Assembly: GCA_014529385.2 (NCBI GenBank) | Contig: CM043949.1 | Span: 114,271,477-114,335,476 of the forward strand | Direction: 5' to 3' | Origin: Adiantum capillus-veneris | Lineage: Eukaryota > Streptophyta > Polypodiopsida > Polypodiales > Pteridaceae | DNA: 64,000 bases | In this document: piece by piece, positions 49,771-62,876 of the stretch | Position numbering within the stretch: position 1 is the first letter of the stretch | Layout: each line of letters begins with the position of its first letter | Program-made: the position numbers and the translations under genes | The notes under the pieces: model-generated | Told to the model about the DNA's origin: nothing | Seen by the model: the letters and a program-made list of their open reading frames with translations, nothing else | Databases searched by the model: none

Positions 49771-51112
49771 AACAAGCAAGGATTTGTTTATCCTACATGC
49801 TGTATAAATACAAACATAGCACACCCTGAAAACTACAAAGGCAATGCCCTCATTTACTCTTTTTATGCCTTTCGTCGATCCCATCTTGAATAGCGTAGAA
49901 AATGCTCAGCTAAGCTATTAGATAGGCATTTCCAAGTTCCATCCTGAAAAAATGCATGGGAAATGCGCAAGGAAAAATGTCCACTTGAGAGAAGCTACAT
50001 GCACAAGACAAAAAGGAGATGCACACCTTGATGTTTTGCATAATCAAACATTTTCTAAGCTCATTAGTGTTTGAAACCTAGAATTGTACACAGGACCATA
50101 CTCACAATCTTCAAAAGTAATAAATTGTGCTACTTATAATCAATAATGAATGAGCTACCTTATCATATCCTCACCAAGTGTAATTTCAAAAGGAGAACAT
50201 GTGGCTATGATGAAACGATTACTTGACACATGCATGCAAAGCAAGCACCCAACTAGTACATTTAGGAAAAAATTCATATCATTTTGCAATGTACAAGCCA
50301 ATTTTCTCTCGACCTTGCAAAGGTGATACTTAAAGGATCTCCCACAAGCAATGCAGTTGAAACAAAGCTTTCCAACACTAGCAGTCTATCCAAGTCGAAC
50401 ACTGGCTCCATATACAACAGAGCACTTGCATGTGTAGAAATGGTGAATCTTCACTTTGGGCAACCATGTATTCAATTATGTGAGTAAGAAGGTAGCTACT
50501 GAATCTCAAAGCTTACCAAACAAGAACCATATGAACTAGTACAACAACATCACAATCCCCATATGACTTGCTGCAAATACAAATTGACAACTCAATCAAC
50601 TTGAGAGAGCTAACCTTATAATAATCCTTAAAATATACGCGGTACTTAAAGCAACTCCCACAAGCGATATAGCTGCAAAAAATCCTTCCAAAACTAGCTA
50701 TGCATCCAAGTCAAACTTTAGATCAACATACAGTAGAGATCTTGTACATGTAGAATTGACGGGTCATATTTTGAGATAAGCTTAAGTCTTGCATGTCTTT
50801 CTTGACTGCCACCTTCGTGGGATTTGATATTTACGTAATCAAGTAAAATTTCTTGTGATTACTAAGTGCTATTATCATATTAACATAATGACAGTTAACA
50901 TGATCACAATGAATCTCGTTAAGGGTGATATGATAACCCACAAAAAGCCATTAGGATTTCAGTTTTTCCCAGCGAGCCAGTCAAAAAATATGAAATATCA
51001 ACAGGCTCGCCAAGAATAACCAAAAGCTCAGTGGGCCAGCAACTTGGTAAATAGGTGGGCTTACCAGGGTCCACGAGGTAGCATTTTTTGAGCCTTCAAG
51101 AGAGACAAATCT

Positions 51113-51208
<96 letters not shown>

Positions 51209-51391
51209 ACCACAACCTCTGTAGGTATGTCAAGACGAGAGAGGGAGTGAGGCGGTCGTGTAGGAGCTTGTTCTAAGTCTCAATGTGTGGCAATAGTAGA
51301 GTACCTAATCACACTACTTGTGTATTTGTGTTGTGTGGTAGCATGCCTTGTGTTGTATTGTACAATAATAACAAGGTATGTTATCACACAA
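49771..51391. other. non-coding, with diverged duplication and (AG)n
   Basis: No gene. A ~128-bp piece (CCCACAAGC...GTAGAAATG type) at about 50313-50440 recurs diverged at 50630-50757. A pure (AG)n tract covers about 51113-51206. Confidence 0.6.
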
Positions 51392-52383
51392 TGTGGGTGT
51401 GTGAATTAGTTGTTCTATAGAACAATGCTTTCCACGGGGGCATCACCTCGGTGTCGAGGGATATGTGTTTGAAACATTGTTAGTAGCAAGCTAACACGGA
51501 CCATTTTTTGGAGTTCTCTTTGTAAAATATTTATTTATTTTGATAAATTGGGAATATTGTAACTCATATTTTCTCGGATAGACTCTGTAATTAATGAGCC
51601 AGGGCTACAAGTTTCTGGATTGTATCAGCCAGTCATTACCCAGCTTTGGTAGAACTCTAGATTATTAGTTTTGACCACCCAAAAACCTTGGCTAAGGTAT
51701 AAAAGCCAATTTTTATAAGTTTTTGGGTAAGAAACACACAACGTGAGCTAAAGGCGCTCACTTCTCTCCTTCTCGCGCTTCCTACTTCCTCTCCGGTTGT
51801 CACATTGTGATTGTGTTTGTTGCATTACAACCGCAGGTAAGAGCTCTACGCATTGATGTAAGCCATTCACAGTATTTCGTAGCTTTTGGCGTCGTCGACC
51901 TAATTTTATCATAACTAGGAATTTATAGTTTTAAATAAAAAACTAAGCATAGGCGGGGTATTGGGGCATCATTGCTAAGCATTTAGATGCATTCTGGGTC
52001 AAAAACGACTAGGTCAAAATACCACTACTATTAATAATCGCAATTTTGAAAATTGACCTAAAGTGGGATTTGAGACCATAAGTATGTGTGCTTAAGTCTT
52101 ATAAACTTGTCCTAGAAGTTTCGTTATGTTTGGATGTCATTTGATGCTGTAACGAATGTGATTTGCTCGCCACCCGATGACGGATTGGCTTTTGGTGATT
52201 TCAGTCACTTGAGTGTAGCTTGAGTTAGATGCTAATTGTTAGTTGTTTTCCGAGAGATTGACAACCTCTTGTAGCCTCTATGCACTAGTCAAGCCAGCTT
52301 CATTCCATGGTTTGACAATTTAATCGTGGTTCTCACTAATACTGCAATAAGATATGATGGTGAGGATAGACATGCGTCCCACA
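51392..52383 (+). repeat. 5' LTR of a second gypsy element
   Basis: Starts TGTGGG and ends CCCACA (6-bp inverted ends), 992 bp. A TATA box (GGTATAAAAGCC) lies near 51697. The primer-binding site follows immediately, which fixes the 3' end. The start is inferred from the matching end sequence. Confidence 0.7.
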
Positions 52384-52385
52384 TT

Positions 52386-52403
52386 TGGCGCCGTTGTCGG
52401 GGA
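52386..52403 (+). other. primer-binding site, tRNA-Asp type
   Basis: TGGCGCCGTTGTCGGGGA, one base from the TGGCGCCGTTGCCGGGGA common in plant gypsy elements. Confidence 0.8.
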
Positions 52404-53672
52404 TCGAAGAGACCTAAACTAGGGAGAAACACAAGCGTCTTGTGTAGTTGTCCTTTAACTTCCTCTAGGTTCGCCTAGAGTTCAAAACTTTCTTTTAGAA
52501 ACCGCATAGCTACTGGATTGAAAATTGTGACTAAAATTGCAAAGTTAGTCTGCAGACAGATGATTGATGACCATTTGACCAAAAAATTATCCAAACTTGA
52601 TGAAACTTGGCTAGTGACCTTAACTAAATGTGCTTAAGAGATCTGTGTCAAAGTTGGGACAAAAACTTGCAAAAATCTAGCTGAAGTAAATAATCGTGAT
52701 TATTTACATCTGCTTCAAAACTTGATGATTTTGCAAAGTTGAGTATACTACAAGGTCAAGCACATCAATTAGACCTCACAAATCAATTTTGGTGAAATTT
52801 GGATCCCAAAAGTGAGACTTAAGCCAGATTCTCAAAGTCAGAGTCTGCGGACACCAAACAGTTGATAAACTTGATCAGATTTGGTCCAAACTTGTTGAAA
52901 CTTGTCCAAAGACTTTAACAAGTTGTATACTTGCCAAACCAATCAAAAAAGTTCAAAAAAATGATAAAAGTTATTTACTTTTTCTATCTAGAGACATCAA
53001 TTTTGACTTTTGAACTTATACAATGATAGACCAACACAATATAAAGCCACAGGAAAATTTTGGGTTCAATTGGATCAAAATTGATACATGTACACTTAGT
53101 TTATAGGTTGCATATCAAACCTTTGAAATTTTGCTAAAGTCGAATTTGAAAGTCAAATCTTGACTCTCATAGCTCGATTTGAAGTGATACACAAAGACCA
53201 ATCATGAGAGTAGCAAAACCTCTACTTTCTTTATAGAAGAATAGCTAACTTGATCAAATTTGTACAGGAATCAGGTGGCAGACGAGGAATCTTTAGAGAG
53301 TTGCAATTGAATCAAGTGGAAATTGATGACAAGTCAAACCAAGGTGAGTACTCTATTGAGGGCCTTATAAGTCTATATAAACCTTAGATTTGGTCGGTGT
53401 ACTAGGAAATCAGGGCATACTCGGAGAAACCTCCATTAGAGTATCCACCGAAGAAAGCGTGAATCAAGGCAATTCCTTGCACACAATTCTTGAAGAAGTT
53501 TGAGACACTTTTTCAGATTCAACATCCGAAATTTCTTCTTACTCGACTCACTCGAAAACCGGAATGATAGTGTGCTATAAGCATATACTATCTTTTTACA
53601 AGACTAACTGTCATGGAGCCCAGGTTTACTTGAACCCTAACAAGCAGTATGCTACTCGCATTGATGACCATG
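52404..53672 (+). other. untranslated leader of the second gypsy element
   Basis: No coding signal. Repetitive phrases such as CAAACTTG(A/T)TGAAACTTG recur. The leader is interrupted at 53673 by a CACTA element, so gag and pol are missing from the window. Confidence 0.6.
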
Positions 53673-54718
53673 CATTGCAACAAAAAAGGGGGTTATCGAC
53701 GTATATAGGGACGCTAAACGTCGCTATACGCGTCGATATATGCGTCCCTGTGAAACAGTCACAAAGAGCGTCGATATACGCGTGGAAAGGCTTTATTAGC
53801 GATGTGGATAGCGATGCGTATATTGACACTGGTATAGACGGGTATAGCGACGCGTATATCGACGACCATAACAGTAAAAATTTTTCTTGGGCAGAGGGCA
53901 GGTAGCCTAGCCTGTGCCCAATGAAAATATAGACACATGCACCACAGCCAGACTTCCTGCCCTCTGCCCAAGAAAGCGAGCGCCACCAAAATCAACCGTG
54001 CTCCCACAAAAATTTCGGCAGAGTTCCCTTCGTTTTTACATAAACTTTTCAAAAAAAAAAATCATGTATACGCCTCCTACATGCTATCCATGTAGGATCT
54101 CACATGAGATTTAAGTCCAAATGACCATAACGAACCATAACCATAACTTAAAACCATAACCGACCAATATAACCACTTTGATCATAACCAGAAACAAAAT
54201 TAACAATAACCATAAGCATAACCAGAAAGTTAAACATAACCAGAAACAAAACCTGAACCATAACTATGTCTATACAAGAATAGGAGAAATAACCATGTCT
54301 ATACAATAACAATAATCATAACCATATATATATGTCTATACAAAAGGAGACACAGAAGTGTGTCTGTGTCTCACAAAGCACATATATGAAATCCGGGCCA
54401 TTGATGACTAGGCGTCACAACCTGCACATAGGACAACTCACAAAATTAGTATTCACATATACTTACTTAATTAAATCAACTCACACATATTAACGTCTCA
54501 CCTCAAGCGATCAGCGAAACTGTAAGGCCGCCCAGTCTACAGGCTCTCTGAAGCATCAAGATCATTCAATACTTCATAGATAACTGTGCGATATCCATCT
54601 GACTCCTCCTGACGTGTTGGGGCTCGATGCATCGCAAGATTCTGCGTTTATCCAAAAATCAGAGTAATAAGAATACATGATTCATCGCGTTTTAAAAAAT
54701 GTCATAGTTAAGATTGGA

Positions 54719-55690
54719 TTAGAAACTCACAAACTCATAGCGAAAGGTGTCGAAGCCTCCACTTCCAAGATGAGATGTCCCCCTGGTCATCTGTCGTTTC
54801 TGCGTAGCCTCACCCTGCTGTCTGAACCGCGTGGCCGCTGTCCGTTCATTCTCCCTGATCTGAAGCCACATCTCGTGTGAGATGCCCGAAGGCTTCGGCA
54901 AGCCGGTCCTGAAAGCCTTCCGAGCCGCATCTCGTTGATGTTTCACGGTGTCCCGTGCAACAACCTTGATCCAGCTCCTCGGAACAACGTCAAAACCCGG
55001 AGCACGTTGGTACTCTCTCAGAATGGTCTCCACTATGTAAGTGACTTTGTCCTTTTCCTGCCGATCCCAAGATGTCAGAATGCTGGTCGAAAACTGTAGC
55101 TTCGCAAGCTGGTGAATCCGCTGTATCATCTCAGTCACGACTCTATCCATGTCAACAGAACCATTTGGCCGTACAATATAGATCTTGGAGTCACTAGGAT
55201 CGTGTGCCCCCCAAGGTGTCCGAGGTGTGCCAAGAGGTGTGTCGAGAGGTGTGCCTGGGTAGGACGGGGGTGGTGAGTGAGGAGGGGTCGAAACATCTGT
55301 GGACCCTCCTCCACAGCAACCACCACCTCCACCTGACGATCACCAAGATCGGCGTGTGCGCCTTTGCTACGGAGATGAGGACGTACCCGCCTCTGCCCCA
55401 CCCTTAGGTGTCGTAGCGGCCGTGATGGGAGAAGCAGTCATCGTACCATAGGCGTCCCCCCCACATAGGCTTCCCCCCCCCCCCCCCCCCCCCCTTAGGT
55501 GTCCCCCCCTAGGCGTCGGACCCTCGAGTGTGAAGCCCGGAGGCGTAGTACCCGTGCCTCTGGCTACCTAGTACTGAGAAGCCTTTGCCATCTGAGAAGG
55601 TGTCATCCGTGTAACGAAGCCCATGAATGGATCTGCACTCATGGAAGCGGGATCTGGAATCTCGTCTGCCATACTAAAGTCCTGCAGAAT
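54719..55690 (-). pseudogene. CACTA element A second gene (TNPA-like)
   Basis: Blocks 55401-55135 and 55150-54719 on the minus strand. The latter has HQLAKLQFSTSILTSWDRQ, ISHEMWLQIRENERTAATRF and TSHLGSGGFDTFRYEF, resembling the plant transposase family 24/TNPA type (W near the middle, then NxxxR...GSxSF). The start is probably ATG near 55670 (MADEIPDPASMSADPFMGF), after an intron (GTAAGT...CTGCAG) shared with element B. A C-run of about 28 lies at 55467-55494 inside. Confidence 0.55.
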
Positions 55691-55779
55691 TAAAGTAAAA
55701 TAAAGCGTCAGAACACAATTGTTTAAATTAACTTTAAGCTTAATTTTAAATCAAAGTCTTCACACAAACACTTACAGGC

Positions 55780-56720
55780 CTAGGCCTCGACGAGTGAGGC
55801 ATCATCAATAAGATCTTGCACCGTTTCATCGTCTATCTCTAATTGCAAACATAACTCTGCCCCAACTCGTTCTGGCAGATTGTCTTCATCCATTACATCT
55901 TCATCTACAAGTGTCAATTCTGGCTCGTCTGCATGATCCCTCGTATATCTGTCAGCTTCCTCTGCCATACCTTCATCCATCTCATCTAATGTCACAGTAG
56001 TATGGACGGCGTCTGACTGACTTTCCTCCAGGAGATCTTGCCCTTCAAATACTTGTTTATTTTTTGGAGCAACCTGAACCACAAACCACCATTGTCGCTC
56101 TCGAGGGTCTGGAACAAAGACCACTTGCTCGCAATGTTCGGGGAGAGCAAATGTGTCGCTCGCATCTGTCCAAACCTTTGTAGAATCTATTTGCACAAGT
56201 TTGTTTCCATCTCTGCGTACCATTGCATTGCGACCAAAATTAATCACCTTGAACCACTTCACATCCAACAAAAACATCTCAAACCGCCTGAAGCTTACTT
56301 TCAGGATATCTGACACCAGACCACAATAATCTAGGTTGCTAGTGCTCTCATTCGTGTCTCTGGCACTAGCCCTGCTCTTTTGCATGAAACTAACAATTAC
56401 CCCACTGTCAAACGTGTTTCTTCTGCTATCAATTTGTTGTGTTCTGAAATGCTTTCCATGCGACCACAGTGCGATGTATGTATGATACTTCTAGTCACAT
56501 CCAATAGCCAGCTCTTCCTCTTCTAGAGATATGGGTTCTGCGATCTGTCGAGCTGCTCTCATTGTCTTTTCCAACCATGCCATTGTAGGGAATTCAGGTA
56601 GAGGAACGAGATAGTCTGGCAAGGGTAAACCTCTAGTCGTTCGGCTTCGCCTGAATCCTGTCTCTCCCTATTGCGTCTCTCTTTCTCTTCTTCGTACCTT
56701 TCAAGCCAAGGCAAAGTGCT
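55780..56720 (-). pseudogene. CACTA element A, C-terminal part of TNP2 transposase
   Basis: The frame from 56385 encodes DYCGLVSDILKVSFRRFEMF, FALPEHCEQVVFVPDPRE and RQWWFVVQVAPKNK, then an acidic end. This matches the DUF4216-like tail of TNP2 proteins. Upstream, to 56720, related sequence is broken. Nearly identical to 60040-60947 in inverted orientation. Confidence 0.8.
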
Positions 56721-56744
56721 TGCGAATAGCGAGAATTTTGTAAA

Positions 56745-57487
56745 TCAAGAACCATTACCAAAAGCTTCTTCGTATCCTGGCCAATCATGCATAGTCCACA
56801 TAAGAAGTCCATGGATCCTTGCATGCTGTTGTCCTAGTGGTTCAACCGCATCTGCTATGTTGATCCCATGCCATAACTCCTGGAGCTCGTCAGCTAGTGG
56901 AGCTAGATAAACATCCATGTTTTTTGCCTTGAACTTACCAGGTACAATCAAGCTTAATATCAAATGACCCTTCTTGATGGCAAGCCACGGTGGGAGGTTG
57001 TAATTGATAAGGCACACAGGCCAAGTGCTCCATGACGAGCTTCTCAAGCCAAATGGATTGACTCCATCCATTGCCATGCCCAAATGAAAATTGCGTGGTT
57101 CACTCTTAAAATGTGGCCAGGTATCTTCAATGTGTCTCCAGGCCTTTGAATCAGTAGGCACCCTAAATGTTGCATAAGTGGATCTATTAGTAGAATGCCA
57201 CCGCATCAACTTTGCAATGGAACCACAACGAAACATGCTTTTTATCCTAGGAATAATAGGGAAATTCTGCAACACTTTAGCTGGCACTGTCTCGCCAACT
57301 AGCGCATTGCTCTGCACCTAGGACACGACAGACAATCTACGAATTCATTGTGAAAAAGAATGCAATCATTTGGACATGCATGAATCTTGTTGTAGTCCAA
57401 GCCAACTGAGGTCAATGGTTGCTTTGTGTCTGGTCTGAAGGGGGGCATTTCATTGCCAGCCGTTGGGAGAAGTTGCTCCCGCAACAA
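56745..57487 (-). pseudogene. CACTA element A, TNP2 transposase core
   Basis: The first block (57487-57299) has GLDYNKIHACPNDCILFHN and CLSCPRC. After a one-base shift the second (57317-56745) has RWHSTNRSTYATFRVPTDS, PRNFHLGMAMDGVNPFG, WPVCLINYNLPPWLAIKKG and NMDVYLAPLADELQELW. This is the Transposase_21 core of En/Spm-type elements. It ends in DWPGYEEAFG and jumps to the C-terminal part, so a middle piece is deleted. Confidence 0.9.
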
Positions 57488-57728
57488 CCACTACAACACA
57501 ACATGGAGATATCGACGCGCGTATATTGACGAAATTAGCGGGCGTCGATATACGCGTCTCAATGTACGTTGATATACGCGTGGAAAGGATTTACTTCCCA
57601 CGCATATATCGACGCCTATAGCGACGCAAAAAAAATTGGGGGAAAAAAGAGAAACCCGCGAGCAGCAGGGGCCATTTTTGCCTGCGCTCTGCTCAAATCT
57701 TGGTCTCCACCTTCTGCGCAGGTATTAT

Positions 57729-58985
<1,257 letters not shown>

Positions 58986-59473
58986 TTTTTTGAGCAGGAA
59001 CCATGCAAGGCTTCTGAATCTTTCTCAAGTTGCTCATCCATCTCCACATTATCTTCTGGCTTGGACATGGAGGCCCCGTCTGGTTTACAATCAGGTAGAA
59101 AACTTTCATTGGGCTGAGAACTTCCATGGCTTGTGCTTTCATCAAGTGCGGCATTGGAAACCTTTCTCTGACAGGCTACCTCGAAATGGAGGCAGGTGGG
59201 TTCGTAGACAGAGAAGAAACTATGGAACTAAAAGAGGCAAAGGGGTTTTGTCTACTACATGCATTGCCATGTACACCTGGGAGTGCACGTATGTGTCTAC
59301 CCATATAGGATTTGACCAATAAAGACGAGATTTTGACCCGGTGGTTCTGATCTCCGTACACCTCCGGACCGAGGTGTACGGAGATTGGGCAAGACTAGAG
59401 AATGCAAGGTAGTTTACATTGTGAGGAGTATATATATATATATATATTAAAACAACATTCATAATCATTGTAG

Positions 59474-60079
59474 ATGGCAACGTCATCAACTAACATGGAG
59501 GAAAATATTGCATGCTCCTGCAAGCTCTGCAAGTATCAAATCCTGCGCAAGCGTAGGATATGTAATGAGCATGTGCACAAGTACGGAGAGTTTGCTAGAG
59601 AAACCGTACAGAATCGGCGATACGACTCCTACGGAACGAGCATTGATTTCCGTGACATAGCACCTACATCTGAGAGAGAGAGAAAAAAGATTACGCGTGA
59701 AGGTCTGACCAATATAGAGCCACGGATGGAAGTAGAAAAGGGCTTACAGACAGAAGACGACGGCATGGAGGAGATGTTGGATGCCTTCTTCCAAAAAGCG
59801 CGTCCAGAGGGGAGCATGGCAGAAGGATGGCTGGTGCAAGAGTCTCTTGTGTTAATGACCGAATTTCTATCCGTTTCTGACCCAGAAATGCCTCGACTGT
59901 GGAACGATGAGGAGGATGCAAGACTGGTGGGAGAGGAGCCACAAGGGCAAGGGGTGCCGAAGAAAATGAACCTGGCCATGAGAAAAAAGATCATGAAGTT
60001 CTGTATACTAAATTCAGCGCCGATGCAAAAATGGCTTGAAAGGTACGAAGAAGAGAAAGAGAGACGCAATCTAGAGTGA
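59474..60079 (+). pseudogene. CACTA element B, TNP2 N-terminal part
   Basis: MATSSTNMEENIACSCKLCK then RRICNEHVHKYGEFARE resembles the zinc-binding start of TNP2 proteins. It ends LERYEEEKERRNLE and stops at 60079. The Transposase_21 core expected after it is missing, so B is an internally deleted copy. Confidence 0.65.
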
Positions 60080-60947
60080 CAGGATTTCACGCGAAGTCGA
60101 ACGACTAGAGGCTTAACCTTGCCAGACTATCTGGCTCCTCTACCTGAATTCCCTACAATGGCATGGTTGGACAAGACAGTGAGAGCAGCTCGACAAATCG
60201 GAGAACCCATATCTCTAGAAGAGGAAGAGTTGGCTATTGGATCATACATACATGGCACTGTGGTCGAATGGAAAGCATTTCAGAACACAACAAATTGACA
60301 ACAGAAGAAATACGTTTGATAGTGGGGTAATGGTTAGTTTCATGCAAAAGAGCAGGGCTAGTGCTAGAGACACGAATGAGAGCACTAGCAATCTGGATTA
60401 CTGTGGTCTGGTGTCAGATATCCTGAAAGTAAGCTTCAGGCGGTTTGAGATGTTTTTGTTGGATGTGAAGTGGTTCAAGGTGATTACTTCTGGTCGCAAT
60501 GCAATGGTACGCAGAGATGGAAACAAGATTGTGCAAATAGATTCTACAAAGACGTGGACAGATGCGAGCGACACATTTGCTCTCCCCGAACATTGCGAGC
60601 AAGTGGTCTTTGTACCAGACCCTCGAGAGCGACAATGGTGGTTTGTGGTTCAGGTTGCTTCAAGAAATAAATAAGTATTTGAAGGGCAAGATCTCCTGGA
60701 GGAAAGTCAGTCAGACGACGTCTATACTACTGTGACATTAGATGAGATGGACGAAGGTATGGCAGAGGAAGCTGACAGATATACAAGGGATGACGTAGAC
60801 GAGCCAGAATTGACACTTCTAGATGAAGATGCAATGGATGAATACAATCTGCCAGAACGAGTTGGGGCAGAGTTATGTTTGCAATTAGAGATAGACGATG
60901 ATATGGTGCAAGATCTTATCGATGATGCCTCACTCGTCAAGGCCTAG
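60080..60947 (+). pseudogene. CACTA element B, C-terminal TNP2 part
   Basis: Same protein as the 55780-56385 block: SGVMVSFMQKSRASARDTNE, FALPEHCEQVVFVPDPRE, then a TAA after VASRNK. The acidic end (EPELTLLDEDAMDEYNLPE) continues in the same direction to TAG 60947. GTAAGT...GTGCAG right after looks like an intron leading into the next block. Confidence 0.75.
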
Positions 60948-61052
60948 GCCTGTAAGTATTTGTGTGAAGACTTTGATTTAAAATTAAGCTTAAAGTTAAT
61001 TTAAACAACTGTGTTCTAACGCTTTATTTTACTTTAATTGTGCAGGACTTTA

Positions 61053-61352
61053 GTATGGCAGACGAGATTCCAGATCCCGCTTCCATGAGTGCAGACCCAT
61101 TCATGGGCTTCGTTAGTTACATGGATGACACCTTCTCAGATGGAAGAGGCTTCTCAGTACTGGGTAGCAAGAGGCACGGGTACTACGCCTGCGGGCTTCA
61201 CACCCCGAGGGACCGACGCCAGGGGGGGGGACGCCTACGGGGTTCAGGATGCCTATGGGTACGACGCTGACGGGAGCAAAGCGAACCCCGAACCCCCGAC
61301 GGCCTCTAAAACACCGGGGACCGAATGGCGCGCCTCGAGCCTGTCATGGTAA
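61053..61352 (+). pseudogene. CACTA element B, start of second gene
   Basis: ATG 61053 MADEIPDPASMSADPFMGF, a shift, then TPSQMEEASQYWVARGTG and Gly/Asp/Tyr-rich repeats (DAYGVQDAYGYDADGS). It parallels the region before 55670 in element A and is truncated. Confidence 0.5.
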
Positions 61353-61478
61353 AGCAAACAGGGGGCACCACCTAGCTTCAACGGCTAGGACGCAAACAAC
61401 ACACCACCATAACAAAGTTTTCATCCAAGAGAGATGGATACTTGGGAGTAATGATGAAGAGGAAGGGAAATGAGATCA

Positions 61479-61537
<59 letters not shown>

Positions 61538-62876
61538 GGGGGTATTGCGGCTTAGTACTTAGGCACCGCAAAAGGATGGCGAATCCGCACACCCTTCACA
61601 CATACACAAACTCACTCCAACTACAAGACTAGGTGGCGATTCCGCACACCTCACATGGGCAAAAAATTGCAAGAAAACATACTCACAAAACCTCAAGCTT
61701 TATTTAGAGAATAAGGCGATGAAATGGGGAACATTGGGTAGGGGAATGAGAAGGGAGAGAGTGGTAAAGCACATGGCGGATAGGTGGGAGTTGATGGCGA
61801 AGACTCGCACGAGGGTTATGGCCATCATCCTTCATTTAGTTGCCCTTCATCTTCCATAGCCCAAGGGTGTAGAGGTCATGCTCAAGACGAGCATGGTGAT
61901 TGGGGTAATGGTGATGGTGTGTGTGTGTGTGTGCACTAGGCACACACAGTACATAGTGTGTTCTTTGGTGATGTTGTGTGTGTCTTTAGTGTGATGGTGA
62001 CCCCTCTTTATATAGGGGAGGAGGGGGGAGAAATTATAGAATTTAGAAATGAAGAAATCATCATCTACATAGGCCGTGTGATTGTGGGCCCCACTTGTCT
62101 TACTGTGTGTATATGTGCAAAAACAGCAGTCTCATGAGAGAGAGACTAAGAGAGAGAGATGGGTTGATGAAAAAAAGTGAGAGGTGACATGGAGAATAAA
62201 GTAATTACAAGAGGGGACTGTGTTCAGAGGTGAATTTGTGTGCAAATGTGTGTGAACACAAGAAAAATCAGGTAACCACAGGGTGGGGATGGGTTTGTGG
62301 GCACCTTTTTCAGTGAAACTGAGTGTGTGTGAGTGTGGGGGAGGTTATTTAGCTAGAAGACAAGAGACATGGTGCCCTTTAGAGAGAGAGGGGGGTATTT
62401 GTGTCATGGGATATGATAGGAGAGAGAAGGGGGGGTGGGGTATACAATTTTGTAAGATAGGGTAAGGTGCATGTGAGTTAGGGTGCATTATTGGTGAGTT
62501 ATAATGCATTATTGGTGAGAGGTGGGATAGCTTGAGGGGAGAGAGAAAGGAGAAAGGACAAGGGGAAGAGAGAGGGGGTTGACCTTTTGAGTGGGGGAGA
62601 GGAAAAGGGACACACGGCGGGGCAACAGTGAAGAAAAAGGAGGCAAGGTGGGGATGGGCTACCCCGCAGGCATGAGGTGGCTTATTTTATCTTTCTTATA
62701 TATTTACATAATCATACTTTTTTTTTCTTACTTTTTCCAATGCCTTTTATCACTCCCTCCCTAAGAGGGGGTTTTCATGGGGTGGGGACGAGAGAAGAGG
62801 GGTATGGGAGCTTGGCTTGTGAAAAGCCCCCATCATTAGCCCTCCCCTTTTGGCTAGAGGCATTCATGCCTCTAGC
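61353..62876. other. non-coding GA-rich segment
   Basis: (AG)n at 61479-61534. A GCGA(A/T)TCCGCACACC phrase occurs twice (61579, 61636). (GT)n lies near 61917-61933 and a TATA-like TTTATATAGGGG near 62012. No coding domain recognised; it could be retroelement leader or LTR sequence. Confidence 0.5.

Larger units (their letters stand above)
53673..57487 (-). mobile_element. CACTA element A, interrupted
   Basis: Left end CATTGCAACAA aligns with the intact CACTACAACAC end at 57488, so it is a decayed CACTA terminus. Subterminal repeats (GTCGATATACGCG, both directions) fill about 53695-53870. Its genes read leftward. The 5' end is cut at 57487 by element B. Confidence 0.75.
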